In this document: in pieces, positions 39,270-48,360 of the stretch
Layout: the number at the start of each line of letters is the position of its first letter
Numbering within the stretch: the first letter of the stretch is position 1
Assembly (NCBI GenBank): GCA_020444175.1
Contig: JAHLLM010000020.1
Span: 1-64,000, forward strand
DNA length: 64,000 nt
Source of the DNA: Desulfobulbaceae bacterium
GTDB taxonomy: Bacteria; Desulfobacterota; Desulfobulbia; Desulfobulbales; SURF-16
Direction: 5' to 3'
Position numbers and translations under genes: made by a program
The notes under the pieces: generated by a model
Database searches by the model: none
Seen by the model: the letters and a program-made list of their open reading frames with translations, nothing else
What the model was told of the DNA's origin: nothing

Positions 39270-42124
39270 AAATGAGATCAGTCGTTTTCCCCATCTTCTT
39301 TTTTCTTTTCTGTACCACCTTCATTCCTCGGGCTGAAGCACTGGTCAAGAGTTCTAAAAAGGCTGAATGCACTGTCTGTCACGTTCTGTCGATGGATACC
39401 TTTCTTACCGACCGGCCAACGTTGCTGGAATCCACCCAGACCAATATTGTCATTGCCGGATCAGTGGGACTCTCCTCATCAGAGAGGATCTGCGACAGTT
39501 GCCACGACGGTTATATAAAGGATAGCAGAAATGCCATCAACCCGGATAACAGGCACCATCAGTTAAGGAAAGTGCCGGACTGGCTGGAGTTGCCCGAAGT
39601 TCTCAGGCTAGACATTAATAATGAGATTTACTGCGGCACCTGCCACGGCTTCCATGATGTGCGTGGCAGGGGTGAAGTGGGCAGTACGCCCTTCATGCGT
39701 ATGGATAATACCCGCTCGGAAATGTGCATGGCCTGTCATAAGGACAAGACGGGCGAACTCGGACTGAGCAATCATCCGCTTAACAAAAAGAGTGACATCA
39801 TCCCCAGGGAGGCAGTGGAAAACCTGGGCGGTAAGCTTGGTCCAGATGGAGAAGTTATCTGCCAGTCATGCCATATTTCCCACAAAAAGCCGACGCTGCT
39901 TGCTGATCTCAAAGGTTCGGAAATATGTGTGGTTTGTCACAGCAACAAGAAAAGCATATTTGCCTCTGATCACAACATGTCACTCTCCTACCCAACAATG
40001 AAAAACAGTGCGGGCAGTGATGCCAGCGAAACCGGCCCATGCAGCAGTTGTCATCTGCCCCATAAAGGCAACGGCAAGCGCATGTGGGCCAGGAAAATTG
40101 ACAAGGGGAATCCTGCCAGCCAGGCCTGTCTGTCCTGCCACAACCTGGAGATGTGGATAAAAACCATTGGCACCCATTCGCATCCCGTGGACGTGAAAAC
40201 AAAAAAGAAAGAGGGGCTGCCGCTTTTTTCAGCCCAGGGAGGAGAGGATAAAAACGGCACGGTTCAATGTGCAACCTGCCATGATGCACATACATGGGCT
40301 GCCAGCGGTTCGGTTTATGTAAAGGGCATGGAAGGCAGGGCGGAAAACAGTTTTTTGCGTATTACAAATACATCATCAACGTTGTGCATCACCTGTCATG
40401 ATGACAAGGGGACCATTATCGGCACAGATCACGACCTGCGCCTCACCGCGCCTGATGTTACCAACAGGTTTGGGCTGTCCGCGGATATTGCCGGTCCTTG
40501 CGGTTCCTGTCACATGCCCCACAAGGCTGCGGGTGCCAAGTTGTGGGCCGGAAGGGCAACGCCGGGAAATCCTGCCTCGCAAATGTGCTTATCCTGTCAT
40601 GGAAAAGAAACCCCTCATATACAAAAAACCATTGGCGAATACTCCCATCCCATCAATGTCACGACTTCAAAGGCGAGACACGCGAAAAACAGTCTGCCGC
40701 TTTTTGCCGATAATGGTGCCCCGAGTGCATCCGGCAGCCTGCAGTGCGCTACCTGCCATAATCCCCATAGGTGGAACCCCGAATCTGCCGATGACCGGCC
40801 GGGCAGGAATATAGAGGGTGATTCTTCAAACAGTTTCCTGCGTGTGAAAAATTCAAGTGAGTCAGCCCTTTGCCAGCAATGTCACGGGGATAAAAAACAG
40901 GTGATTGCCTCTGACCATAACCTGAGCGTAACAGCACCAGATGAAAAGAACAGCATGGGCATGACGGCAGCGCGGTCAGGTCCCTGCGGAGCCTGTCATG
41001 TTCCCCATAATGCAGAAGCCAAAAGGCTCTGGGCAAAGAAGGTTGAAAAAAGAAAGGATCTTATCAGCGGTCTCTGCCTGAGTTGCCATGATGAAAATGG
41101 TGCAGCTCGCCGGAAAAAAATCACAGGCAACTCCCATCCGGTCAATGTCACACTGTCCCGGATTAAGTCGGCAAACGACGTCGCAGATATTTTCCCTCTT
41201 TACAAAGATGAAGGCGACAGCGAACAGGAGGGCAAAGTTGTCTGCAGCACCTGCCACGATCCCCATACCTGGTCACCGGAGGATGCCTCTTCCGGAAAAG
41301 TGAAGCCCCTGCAAAAGAACATTGAAGGCGACGCATCGAACAGTTTTCTGCGCAAAGCTAACTTTCCGGATTCAAACCTGTGCAAGACATGTCATACGAC
41401 CCAGGCCCTGGTGGCCGGAACTCCCCATGATTTGAGTACATCCGCTCCGGAGGCACAAAATATTCTCGGCCAGACTGTAAGGGAGTCGGGACAATGCGCG
41501 GTCTGTCATCTTGTCCACAACAGCCCTAACAGCCTGAAATTGTGGGCAAGGCCCTATGGCCCGGTCAAGAAATATGAAAACAGGATGATAGGTCTCTGCA
41601 CCAGTTGCCATGCCAGAGGCCGGGTGGCGGAAAACAAGGTGCAGGAGATAGCCAATCATCCCAAGGGAATTCTGACAAGTTTTGAGCAGGGATTTATCAA
41701 GGTTGTATACGATGATACGGGATATAAGAAAGTAGTCGAGGCTTGTGGTCCGTCAGATGAACCAACCGTTCGCTATACCCCCATCCTTGTCAATAATGTG
41801 GTTGGCTTCAGCAGTGGCAACAACTATACTCCGCTCTTCAGCAACAGGGGCAGGGAGGTTAATGTCGGCACAATATCATGCCCTTCCTGTCACGACGTTC
41901 ATGTCTGGAACCGGCAGCAAAAAGAGAGTAATGGCGGTGAAAATGCCGATGGGCCGGCAGGTGTCAAATTTTTGCGGACAGAGAGTTCTCGTCTTGTTTG
42001 CATAGAGTGCCACGGACCGGACGCACTGTTTCGCTATCTCTATTTCCATTCTCCGTCAAGCAGAACAAGAGATGGAAACCGGCACCAGGATCAAGCCAAC
42101 CGGTTTGTTGATTCTTTGGACTGA
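39266..42124 (+). CDS. 22-heme cytochrome c with four internal repeats
   Basis: 952 residues with signal (VVFPIFFFLFCTTFIPRAEA). There are 22 CxxCH sites: six in the N-terminal 225 residues, then four repeat units starting at about residues 257, 410, 572 and 742, each with four sites. The unit reads GPCxxCHxPH, CLSCH, (H)PV.V, LPLF, QCATCHxxHxW, EG..xNSFLR, LCxxCH, DHxL. This is the doubled-CXXCH type (PF09699-like). It has no membrane anchor, so it is periplasmic or exported; with a length like this it could span a large distance as a heme wire. Last gene of the operon; a convergent kinase gene ends 45 bp away. Confidence 0.94.
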   Translation: MKMRSVVFPIFFFLFCTTFIPRAEALVKSSKKAECTVCHVLSMDTFLTDRPTLLESTQTNIVIAGSVGLSSSERICDSCHDGYIKDSRNAINPDNRHHQLRKVPDWLELPEVLRLDINNEIYCGTCHGFHDVRGRGEVGSTPFMRMDNTRSEMCMACHKDKTGELGLSNHPLNKKSDIIPREAVENLGGKLGPDGEVICQSCHISHKKPTLLADLKGSEICVVCHSNKKSIFASDHNMSLSYPTMKNSAGSDASETGPCSSCHLPHKGNGKRMWARKIDKGNPASQACLSCHNLEMWIKTIGTHSHPVDVKTKKKEGLPLFSAQGGEDKNGTVQCATCHDAHTWAASGSVYVKGMEGRAENSFLRITNTSSTLCITCHDDKGTIIGTDHDLRLTAPDVTNRFGLSADIAGPCGSCHMPHKAAGAKLWAGRATPGNPASQMCLSCHGKETPHIQKTIGEYSHPINVTTSKARHAKNSLPLFADNGAPSASGSLQCATCHNPHRWNPESADDRPGRNIEGDSSNSFLRVKNSSESALCQQCHGDKKQVIASDHNLSVTAPDEKNSMGMTAARSGPCGACHVPHNAEAKRLWAKKVEKRKDLISGLCLSCHDENGAARRKKITGNSHPVNVTLSRIKSANDVADIFPLYKDEGDSEQEGKVVCSTCHDPHTWSPEDASSGKVKPLQKNIEGDASNSFLRKANFPDSNLCKTCHTTQALVAGTPHDLSTSAPEAQNILGQTVRESGQCAVCHLVHNSPNSLKLWARPYGPVKKYENRMIGLCTSCHARGRVAENKVQEIANHPKGILTSFEQGFIKVVYDDTGYKKVVEACGPSDEPTVRYTPILVNNVVGFSSGNNYTPLFSNRGREVNVGTISCPSCHDVHVWNRQQKESNGGENADGPAGVKFLRTESSRLVCIECHGPDALFRYLYFHSPSSRTRDGNRHQDQANRFVDSLD

Positions 42125-42168
42125 GAGCATTCAGGGCCGGCACGTATAAAAAAAATTTCTAAAGGAAA

Positions 42169-45150
42169 TTACTCATCTAAAACGGATCGCACAGTCTTTG
42201 CTAATTGATTGTAGGAGATCGGTTTTAAAACAAATTCTGTTATTCCTAACTGTGTTGCCTTTTCTCGATTGATAGTTTCGCTAAAGCCGGTGCAAAGGAT
42301 TATTTTCATGTCAGGCCTGATTTCCAGTATTTTTTTGGCTAATTCTTTTCCTGACATGTTCGGCATTGCCATATCTGTAATTACCAGGTTGAATTTATCA
42401 GGTTGTGCCAGGAAATATTCCAATGCCTCAACACTCCTTGTCTTCATCAGAACATGGTAACCCAGCCTTTCAAGATATTGTTTCCCTAGTTTGGCTATGG
42501 GCTCTTCGTCATCAACAAATAAAATTGATTCCGTGCCTCCTGTGATTTGCTCTTTTATTGTTTTGCCTTCACTTGATATCTGGTCATGTCTGGGGAAGAA
42601 AACAGTAAAGCGTGTCCCTTTATGTAATTTACTTTGAGCAAATATGTTGCCGCCTATACTGCTGACAATGCCATGTACAACAGAGAGGCCGAGTCCGGTA
42701 CCTTCCCCTTGTTTTTTGGTTGTAAAATACGGTTCAAACATCCTTTCCACAATTTTCTTGTCCATGCCGATGCCAGTATCGCTGACTTGCAGCATCAAAT
42801 AAGCACCTGGCATGATATCAAAGTTTTTGTTGAATTCATCCAACTCTGCGATATCAATATTTGACAATGTTACAGTTAATGTGCCGCCAGTATCGCGCAT
42901 GGCGTGATGCGCATTTGTGCATAGATTCATGACGACTTGATGAAGCTGTGTCGGGTCGGCAAGAACCATACCTGCACGAGGATCAATTTCCTGCTTGATT
43001 TCAATTGTCGATGGTATGCTTGCTCTGAGAAGCTTAAGCGCTTCCTTGACAAGCTGGGTCATCTGGATAGGTTTGAGATCCTGTTCTGCTTGTCTGCTGA
43101 AGGTAAGAATCTGAGCAACGAGATCCTTTGCCCTGTTTCCAGCTTTAATAACCTGCTCAAGGTTATGGGAGGCGTCACTCTCTCCCGGTAAATCCAGTTG
43201 CACAATTTCCGAGTATCCTAGAATGGCTGTCAGAATATTATTAAAATCATGGGCAATACCTCCAGCCAAAGTACCAAGGGCCTGCATCTTCTGTGTCTGT
43301 TGAACCTGAATCTGCAGTTTTTTTCGTTCAGTGATATCTCGGACGGTTTCAATACCTCCTATTATCTCACCGCTGCCGTCACGAATAGGGCTGGCTGAAA
43401 CTTCCATATAGAGTGTTCCTTCATCGGTCTGTGCATTTGCCTCCCTTCTGTGCACTTGACCGTCTTTGAAACAAAGCTCAAGAAGACATCCTTCACAAAT
43501 GTGGTCTTTGCCTTGATATGCTCTGAAGCACAATTCACCCCTGTGGTCTCCTTGTTTGTCTTTGTGGATTTTATTTTGGTAGAGAATCCTGAAGGATTTA
43601 TCCTGCATGGTGAGTCCGTCACCTAAAGCAGACATGACGGCTTCAAGTTTGTTTTTTTCCTTGGCAAGAGCATTTTCCGCTTTTTTTCGTTCTGTTATAT
43701 CACGACAAACAGCTACGATATAATCCCTTTGGTTATGGGTAATGAGAGTGGCATTTACTTCAAGCGGGATGAGATTGCCGCTTTTGTGTTTTTGAGCAGT
43801 TTCAAATATGAGGTTTTTGTTTTCATAAATATTTTCCAGAAAATTTTTCCATTCAGCCTGAGACTGGACATTTGCAGAAAACTCAAAGACTTTTTTGCTG
43901 CTCAGTTCAGTGGTGCTATAACCGAGAACTGCCGCCGCCTTTGAGTTGACATGTAATAAGGACGCATCATCAGGATTAATTACGAAGATAGAATCATTTG
44001 ACTGATTTATCAGGGTATGGAAAAGTTTCATCTCTTCTTCTGCGAAACGTTTCTCGGTTACATCGTTTACAAAAACAATCTGGCACGCTCTATCCCTGTA
44101 TTTAATTTCGTGGGCTATGATATCAACCAGGACAGTCGTACCGTCTTTTTTGACATGCTGCTGAAGACCTGCAGGCCGAAGTTGTATATCTTCTGCCAAC
44201 AATGGATTTTTCTCAGATGCTGGTATTGCTGCGGGAGCGCAGATATCTTGGAGTGTCATTGAGAAAAATTCGTCACTGCTATAACCGTAGTACTCCATTG
44301 CTTTATCATTTATTGCCATAAACGTGAGGGTTTCAAGATCATAAATCCACATTATCTGCGGGTTGTTCTCGAACAGATTTTTATAGCGTTCCTCAGAGCG
44401 CTTAACCGCATCAAAGGCAAATTTCTGTTTAAGGGCTATGGCATACAGGTCAGCTAATCTTTCCAGTAAATCAAGATCTTCTTCTGTATAGTCCCTCGTG
44501 GAGTTTGCCAATGCTATTTGTCCAACAAGCGTATCAGTTAAAAGGGCAGGGACCGACAGAAAACGCTTGATTGGGAGATGACCATTTGGGGTTCCTGCCG
44601 AACGGGGATCTTTTGGCGGGCTATTTGTAAGGATGGGCTTTTTATGATTCAGTACCCAACCGAAGAGACCTTTAAATTCATGAAAAACATTATCTTTGTC
44701 CGGAACTTGACATCTGTCCCAGATGTCTTTGGTCATTGTGGTAGCCACCAAGGCCCCTGAGTCCTGATCAATATGGCCCACAAAACCAAATTCGCTTTGT
44801 GTCAATTCCTTCGCTGTATCAAGAACAATATCAGAGACCTGATAGATGGTTGATTCTGCAAGAAGTGCTTTACTCAGGTTGGCCATTGTTTTGCTTTTAT
44901 GTACAGCAGCCTTACTGAGAACATTTTGGGTGTTGAAAGGTTTATAAATAAAAAAATAAAATGCCGGAGCGATAAAAAGCAGCAGAAGTGAAGAATCAAT
45001 TAACGCTTCCAGGAGAGGTCCGATTTTGAGGATGGAGACGATGAACATCGAAACCATTTCTCCAAGAAAAATTATAACTCCAATCAGTGCTATTCCCTGG
45101 ATAATATTGAGTGGAGCACTTGGGGAGAGAATTTTATCAGATAATTTCAT
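42169..45150 (-). CDS. Hybrid sensor histidine kinase/response regulator (GAF-PAS-PAS-PAS)
   Basis: 993 residues. Two TM helices at the N-terminus (about 18-72); GAF domain (about 110-255); three PAS domains, the last Cys-rich (CEGCLLELCF); HisKA with HDFNNILTAILGYSEI (His); HATPase with NLCTNAHHAM, DTGIGMD and KQGEGTGLGLSVVHG; C-terminal receiver ILFVDDEEPIAKLGK with VITDMAMPNMSGKEL (phospho-Asp). Complete and probably active. Convergent with the cytochrome operon. It may sense redox or small ligands in the cytoplasm via PAS/GAF; a link to the operon is only positional. Confidence 0.93.
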   Translation of the reverse strand: MKLSDKILSPSAPLNIIQGIALIGVIIFLGEMVSMFIVSILKIGPLLEALIDSSLLLLFIAPAFYFFIYKPFNTQNVLSKAAVHKSKTMANLSKALLAESTIYQVSDIVLDTAKELTQSEFGFVGHIDQDSGALVATTMTKDIWDRCQVPDKDNVFHEFKGLFGWVLNHKKPILTNSPPKDPRSAGTPNGHLPIKRFLSVPALLTDTLVGQIALANSTRDYTEEDLDLLERLADLYAIALKQKFAFDAVKRSEERYKNLFENNPQIMWIYDLETLTFMAINDKAMEYYGYSSDEFFSMTLQDICAPAAIPASEKNPLLAEDIQLRPAGLQQHVKKDGTTVLVDIIAHEIKYRDRACQIVFVNDVTEKRFAEEEMKLFHTLINQSNDSIFVINPDDASLLHVNSKAAAVLGYSTTELSSKKVFEFSANVQSQAEWKNFLENIYENKNLIFETAQKHKSGNLIPLEVNATLITHNQRDYIVAVCRDITERKKAENALAKEKNKLEAVMSALGDGLTMQDKSFRILYQNKIHKDKQGDHRGELCFRAYQGKDHICEGCLLELCFKDGQVHRREANAQTDEGTLYMEVSASPIRDGSGEIIGGIETVRDITERKKLQIQVQQTQKMQALGTLAGGIAHDFNNILTAILGYSEIVQLDLPGESDASHNLEQVIKAGNRAKDLVAQILTFSRQAEQDLKPIQMTQLVKEALKLLRASIPSTIEIKQEIDPRAGMVLADPTQLHQVVMNLCTNAHHAMRDTGGTLTVTLSNIDIAELDEFNKNFDIMPGAYLMLQVSDTGIGMDKKIVERMFEPYFTTKKQGEGTGLGLSVVHGIVSSIGGNIFAQSKLHKGTRFTVFFPRHDQISSEGKTIKEQITGGTESILFVDDEEPIAKLGKQYLERLGYHVLMKTRSVEALEYFLAQPDKFNLVITDMAMPNMSGKELAKKILEIRPDMKIILCTGFSETINREKATQLGITEFVLKPISYNQLAKTVRSVLDE

Positions 45151-45565
45151 GGCTTTGTCTCATGTCGGGGCGCTTATGAATTGTCGGGCACTTGTATGTC
45201 TCGCATTGTTTTAATCATCGATTTGACCAAGTAGCAACGCCCATGACATGTTGAGATTATTAAAGAGATACTGGTGCACTGGGGGTGATCCGTTTTACCC
45301 ACTCAGACAAACAAAATTGCTTTGCCAGTTGCTTATTTTTAAATCAATTATAGTGCTTCTAGGATTTGTTCCTCTGGGAATTGTGCAAGGGAAACAGAGT
45401 CTTACTGCCTGAAATTCTCTATAACAACATCAAATTGCTCTGTATGAATCAGTGGGGCAGTGTCGGGAAAGTATACATAATTTTGCTGCAGGATGTCGAA
45501 TTTTATTTTGATATAAAGCAATAATATTGAATGGTTATTTGTCTTTTTTAGTTAAAAAAAGTTCC

Positions 45566-45588
45566 CTCCGGCAATCTTTGTGCCGGAG
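45566..45588 (+). promoter_or_regulatory. GC-rich hairpin in the leader
   Basis: CTCCGGCA-ATCTTTG-TGCCGGAG: 8-bp perfect stem, 7-nt loop, with no T-run. It lies about 430 bp before the reductase start and could be part of a leader RNA. Confidence 0.5.
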
Positions 45589-45641
45589 ATATCCTCGTCA
45601 ATTTGAGAGCAGTTGCAACGCTGGTGGTTGCTGGAACAAAG

Positions 45642-45664
45642 GTGACTACAGGGTACGTAGTTAC
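45642..45664 (+). promoter_or_regulatory. Second hairpin in the leader
   Basis: GTGACTAC-AGGGTAC-GTAGTTAC: imperfect 8-bp stem. It follows the hairpin at 45566 by 53 bp. Together they suggest a structured 5' region, but no known riboswitch class was recognised. Confidence 0.4.
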
Positions 45665-46019
45665 TTTAACGCAACTGTTCGTTCGGTTGGAGTCAGATTT
45701 TCACTTCGCTCTTCTTTTCCAGTTGTTCTTTGGCCGAAACTTTCCATGCGTCAACGAGTAAGCTTCCTGTTATTTGTTCCGTTTTGTGTTTTCTCTTTAT
45801 AGGTTTATTCGATCCTGTTTTTTTGAAACTTCAATATTACCTATTGGATTAACGGAGATGCAACAAGTATATATTCTCATTAACCCCTGCAAAGAAGAGC
45901 ACGCCAGAGTTTGTGGTGATTCTTTGCTGTTGACCATGTTGTTTTCTGGTCAGCAAGTTCCAAATTTCAACAGACAAATGCTTCGACTCAAAAAAGGAAA
46001 AATCAGAATGGAGGGAAAA

Positions 46020-47315
46020 ATGACAGCGCAGCCATTTGAAGTAAAGCCGTATCCCGAAATGTGGGAAAGCCTGGACATGGATGTCCCCAGGTTCGAAAAA
46101 TCCAGACAGATGCTTGGTGAGGTGTATACCAACATGTATCTCTCACAAACGAACCGACCCGCCAAGATGCAGTATTTTGATGATATGGTTTCCGAGATTT
46201 TTGGTGGACGTATCCAGGAGATGCTTGAGGTGAAAAAGACAGGGAAACCGATTGTCGGGACCTTTTGCGTTTATATCCCGGAAGAGGTGGTTGTTGCTGC
46301 CGGAGGAGTGTGTGTTGGTTTGTGCGGCGGCTCCCAGGGATCTGTTCCGGATGCTGAAAAAATCCTGCCAAGAAATATCTGTCCCATGGTCAAATCAGCT
46401 TACGGTTTCAAGGCCGGCAGGATCTGTCCCTATTTCCAGACTGTTGACTTTGTCTATGGCGAGACAACCTGTGATGCCAAGAAGAAAACATGGGAGATTC
46501 TGGACCGCCTCGTTCCCACCCATGTCATGGAAATTCCCCAGATGAAAAATAAAAGGGATAAGACCCTGTGGCTGGAAGAGGTTCACGATTTCAAGGCAAA
46601 GGTCGAAGACGTCTGCGGAGAAGAAATTACCACTGAAAAATTAGCCCAGGCAATACGGGTCATCAATAACAAGCGCAAGGCCTTACAGCGCCTCACTGCC
46701 TTGCGGGCGCATAATCCGGCGCCCATAAGCGGCAAAGATGCTCTTTTGCTGGAACAGATTGCCTTTTATGACGAGCCGGTCCGATTTGCCGAAAAGGTCA
46801 ACGAGCTCTGCGATGAGCTTGAGGAGAGAGTGAAAAACGACGATGGGGTTGCTGATAAATCCGCACCACGCGTCATGGTTTCAGGAACTCCCATGGCCCT
46901 GCCGAACTGGAAGGTGCATAATCTGATCGAAACGGCAGGAGCCGTGGTTGTCAATGAAGAGAGCTGCATCGGTACCCGTTATTTCAAGGATCTCATTGAT
47001 GAAAACAAATCCACCATGGATGAACAGCTCTCTGTTTTGACTGACCGCTATATGCAGATCGACTGTTCCTGTTTTACCCCCAATGATGATCGCGTTGATC
47101 AGGTCTTAAAAGAATACAGGGATTCCAATGCCCAGGGTATTCTGCATTACTCCCTGCAGTTCTGTCATACTTATAACATTGAAGAAATTAAGATCAGGGA
47201 AGCCTGTGAAAAAGAGGGCATCCCCTATCTTTCAATCGAATCCGATTATTCGCCGGAGGATGTTGGCCAGCTGCAGACACGCATAGAAGCATTTCTTGAG
47301 CAGATAAGGGAGTGA
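46020..47315 (+). CDS. Double-cubane-cluster-containing anaerobic reductase (HgdB/BadDE-related, YjiM-like)
   Basis: 431 residues from MTAQPFEVKPYPEMW. GGAGG lies 6 bp upstream of ATG 46020, so this start is preferred to 46008 or further upstream. The 2-hydroxyglutaryl-CoA dehydratase D-component-like family is shown by GRIQEMLEVKKTGKPIVGTFCVYIPEEVV, NICPMVKSAYG, CPYFQTVDFVYGETTCDAKKKTWEIL, EESCIGTRYF and QFCHTYNIEEIKIREACEKEGIPYLSIESDYS. Conserved Cys residues bind the unusual double-cubane [8Fe-9S] cluster. It catalyses a low-potential reduction of a small substrate, still unknown, powered by the ATP-dependent activase encoded 7 bp downstream. Confidence 0.92.
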   Translation: MTAQPFEVKPYPEMWESLDMDVPRFEKSRQMLGEVYTNMYLSQTNRPAKMQYFDDMVSEIFGGRIQEMLEVKKTGKPIVGTFCVYIPEEVVVAAGGVCVGLCGGSQGSVPDAEKILPRNICPMVKSAYGFKAGRICPYFQTVDFVYGETTCDAKKKTWEILDRLVPTHVMEIPQMKNKRDKTLWLEEVHDFKAKVEDVCGEEITTEKLAQAIRVINNKRKALQRLTALRAHNPAPISGKDALLLEQIAFYDEPVRFAEKVNELCDELEERVKNDDGVADKSAPRVMVSGTPMALPNWKVHNLIETAGAVVVNEESCIGTRYFKDLIDENKSTMDEQLSVLTDRYMQIDCSCFTPNDDRVDQVLKEYRDSNAQGILHYSLQFCHTYNIEEIKIREACEKEGIPYLSIESDYSPEDVGQLQTRIEAFLEQIRE

Positions 47316-47322
47316 CCATGCC

Positions 47323-48084
47323 ATGCGTGTTGGAATAGATTTAGGATCTCGCACAATCAAGGTAGCTACGCTTGTCGATGGCGTGCTGCAGGATTTCCGG
47401 GTGGAAGAGAGCGGCTTTGAACCGCATCGTCAGGCCCTGGAGATGGTGGGGAGCTATAAGCCTGGCAAAATAACTGCCACAGGCTATGGACGCCATCTTG
47501 CCCATAAGCATTTTGCCCAGGACGTCATCACGGAAATTAAGGCACATGCCCTGGGTGCCAGGCATTATTATCCTGATTGCATGACCATTCTTGATGTTGG
47601 CGGACAGGACTGCAAGGTCATTGTTTTAAATCAGTCCGGCAAGGTTGCCAATTTTCAGATGAACGATAAATGCGCCGCAGGTACTGGACGCTTCCTGGAA
47701 ATAATGGCTGCCTCCCTCGGGTATACCATAAAGGAATTCGGCGAGGCGGCCATGACTTCCCATCAGGATGTTGTCATAAACAGCATGTGTACCGTGTTTG
47801 CCGAATCCGAGGTGATTTCCATGAAGAATTCCGGGATCAAGCCCGCTGACATTGCCAGGGCCGTGCACCTGTCGGTTACGAGCCGCCTGGTCGGCATGCT
47901 GAACAGAATCGGTTACAAGGAGAAGGTCGTTTTTTCCGGAGGTGTAGCCAATAATCCATGCATCGTGAAAATGCTGGAAGAGAGGCTGCAGATTCCGGTG
48001 TTTATTCCGGAGACGCCTGATATTGTCGGAGCCCTGGGGGCCGCCATTCATGCGGGGAAAAACGAAAATGATACTTTGTCATAG
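47323..48084 (+). CDS. ATP-dependent activase of the double-cubane reductase (BadF/BadG/HgdC family)
   Basis: 253 residues. ASKHA nucleotide-binding motifs MRVGIDLGSRTIKVATL, ILDVGGQDCKVIVLN and the end VFSGGVANN. Cysteine in NDKCAAGTGRFLE and in NSMCTVFAESEVIS bridge a [4Fe-4S] cluster at the dimer interface. It transfers single electrons at very low potential, driven by ATP hydrolysis. GGGAGTG precedes the start. It forms an operon with the reductase. Confidence 0.95.
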   Translation: MRVGIDLGSRTIKVATLVDGVLQDFRVEESGFEPHRQALEMVGSYKPGKITATGYGRHLAHKHFAQDVITEIKAHALGARHYYPDCMTILDVGGQDCKVIVLNQSGKVANFQMNDKCAAGTGRFLEIMAASLGYTIKEFGEAAMTSHQDVVINSMCTVFAESEVISMKNSGIKPADIARAVHLSVTSRLVGMLNRIGYKEKVVFSGGVANNPCIVKMLEERLQIPVFIPETPDIVGALGAAIHAGKNENDTLS

Positions 48085-48093
48085 GTTCTCAAC

Positions 48094-48360
48094 ATGCCCA
48101 CCTGGAAACTGAAAACCGAAAACGAGCTTCTCTTTTATCATCTCTGTTCAGGGTGCAATGAAAACTCCGCAGAGGCCCTGATCAAGGCGGGATGGAGCAA
48201 GATCCGTGACGGAGAGCCGGTGTCGTGCAATGAGTGCACACGAAAGTGTGCACTTACTTCAAAAGGTCTCTGGGGTGATGAAGATGAAATCAGATATGAG
48301 GAGTGTAAAATCTGCCCTGATTATGAAGTCTGTCCGCTGAAAGGGCGATATTATTGTTAA
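48094..48360 (+). CDS. Small Cys-rich protein of unknown family
   Basis: 88 residues with nine cysteines at 18, 21, 45, 48, 52, 71, 74, 80 and 88, in the patterns LCSGC, SCNECTRKC and CKICPDYEVC. This suggests zinc or Fe-S binding. It starts 9 bp after the activase stop, so it is probably co-transcribed and may be an accessory of the reductase system (for example an electron carrier or cluster protein). Not recognised otherwise. Confidence 0.68.
   Translation: MPTWKLKTENELLFYHLCSGCNENSAEALIKAGWSKIRDGEPVSCNECTRKCALTSKGLWGDEDEIRYEECKICPDYEVCPLKGRYYC

Larger units (their letters stand above)
45151..46019. other. Long leader/intergenic region upstream of the double-cubane reductase gene
   Basis: About 870 bp. 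Hairpins at 45566-45588 and 45642-45664 are the only clear structures. A frame at 45527-45802 is open but reads as non-protein. The frame of the reductase is open for 246 bp upstream of the chosen start, but has no RBS or family similarity there. Confidence 0.55.

Noticed and set aside
45527-45802. Open frame upstream of the double-cubane reductase
   Set aside because: Low-complexity, Ser/Arg-rich translation, no RBS, and includes the hairpins of the leader.
45774-46019. N-terminal extension of the reductase to 45774
   Set aside because: No family similarity in the extension; GGAGG six bases before ATG 46020 marks the true start.
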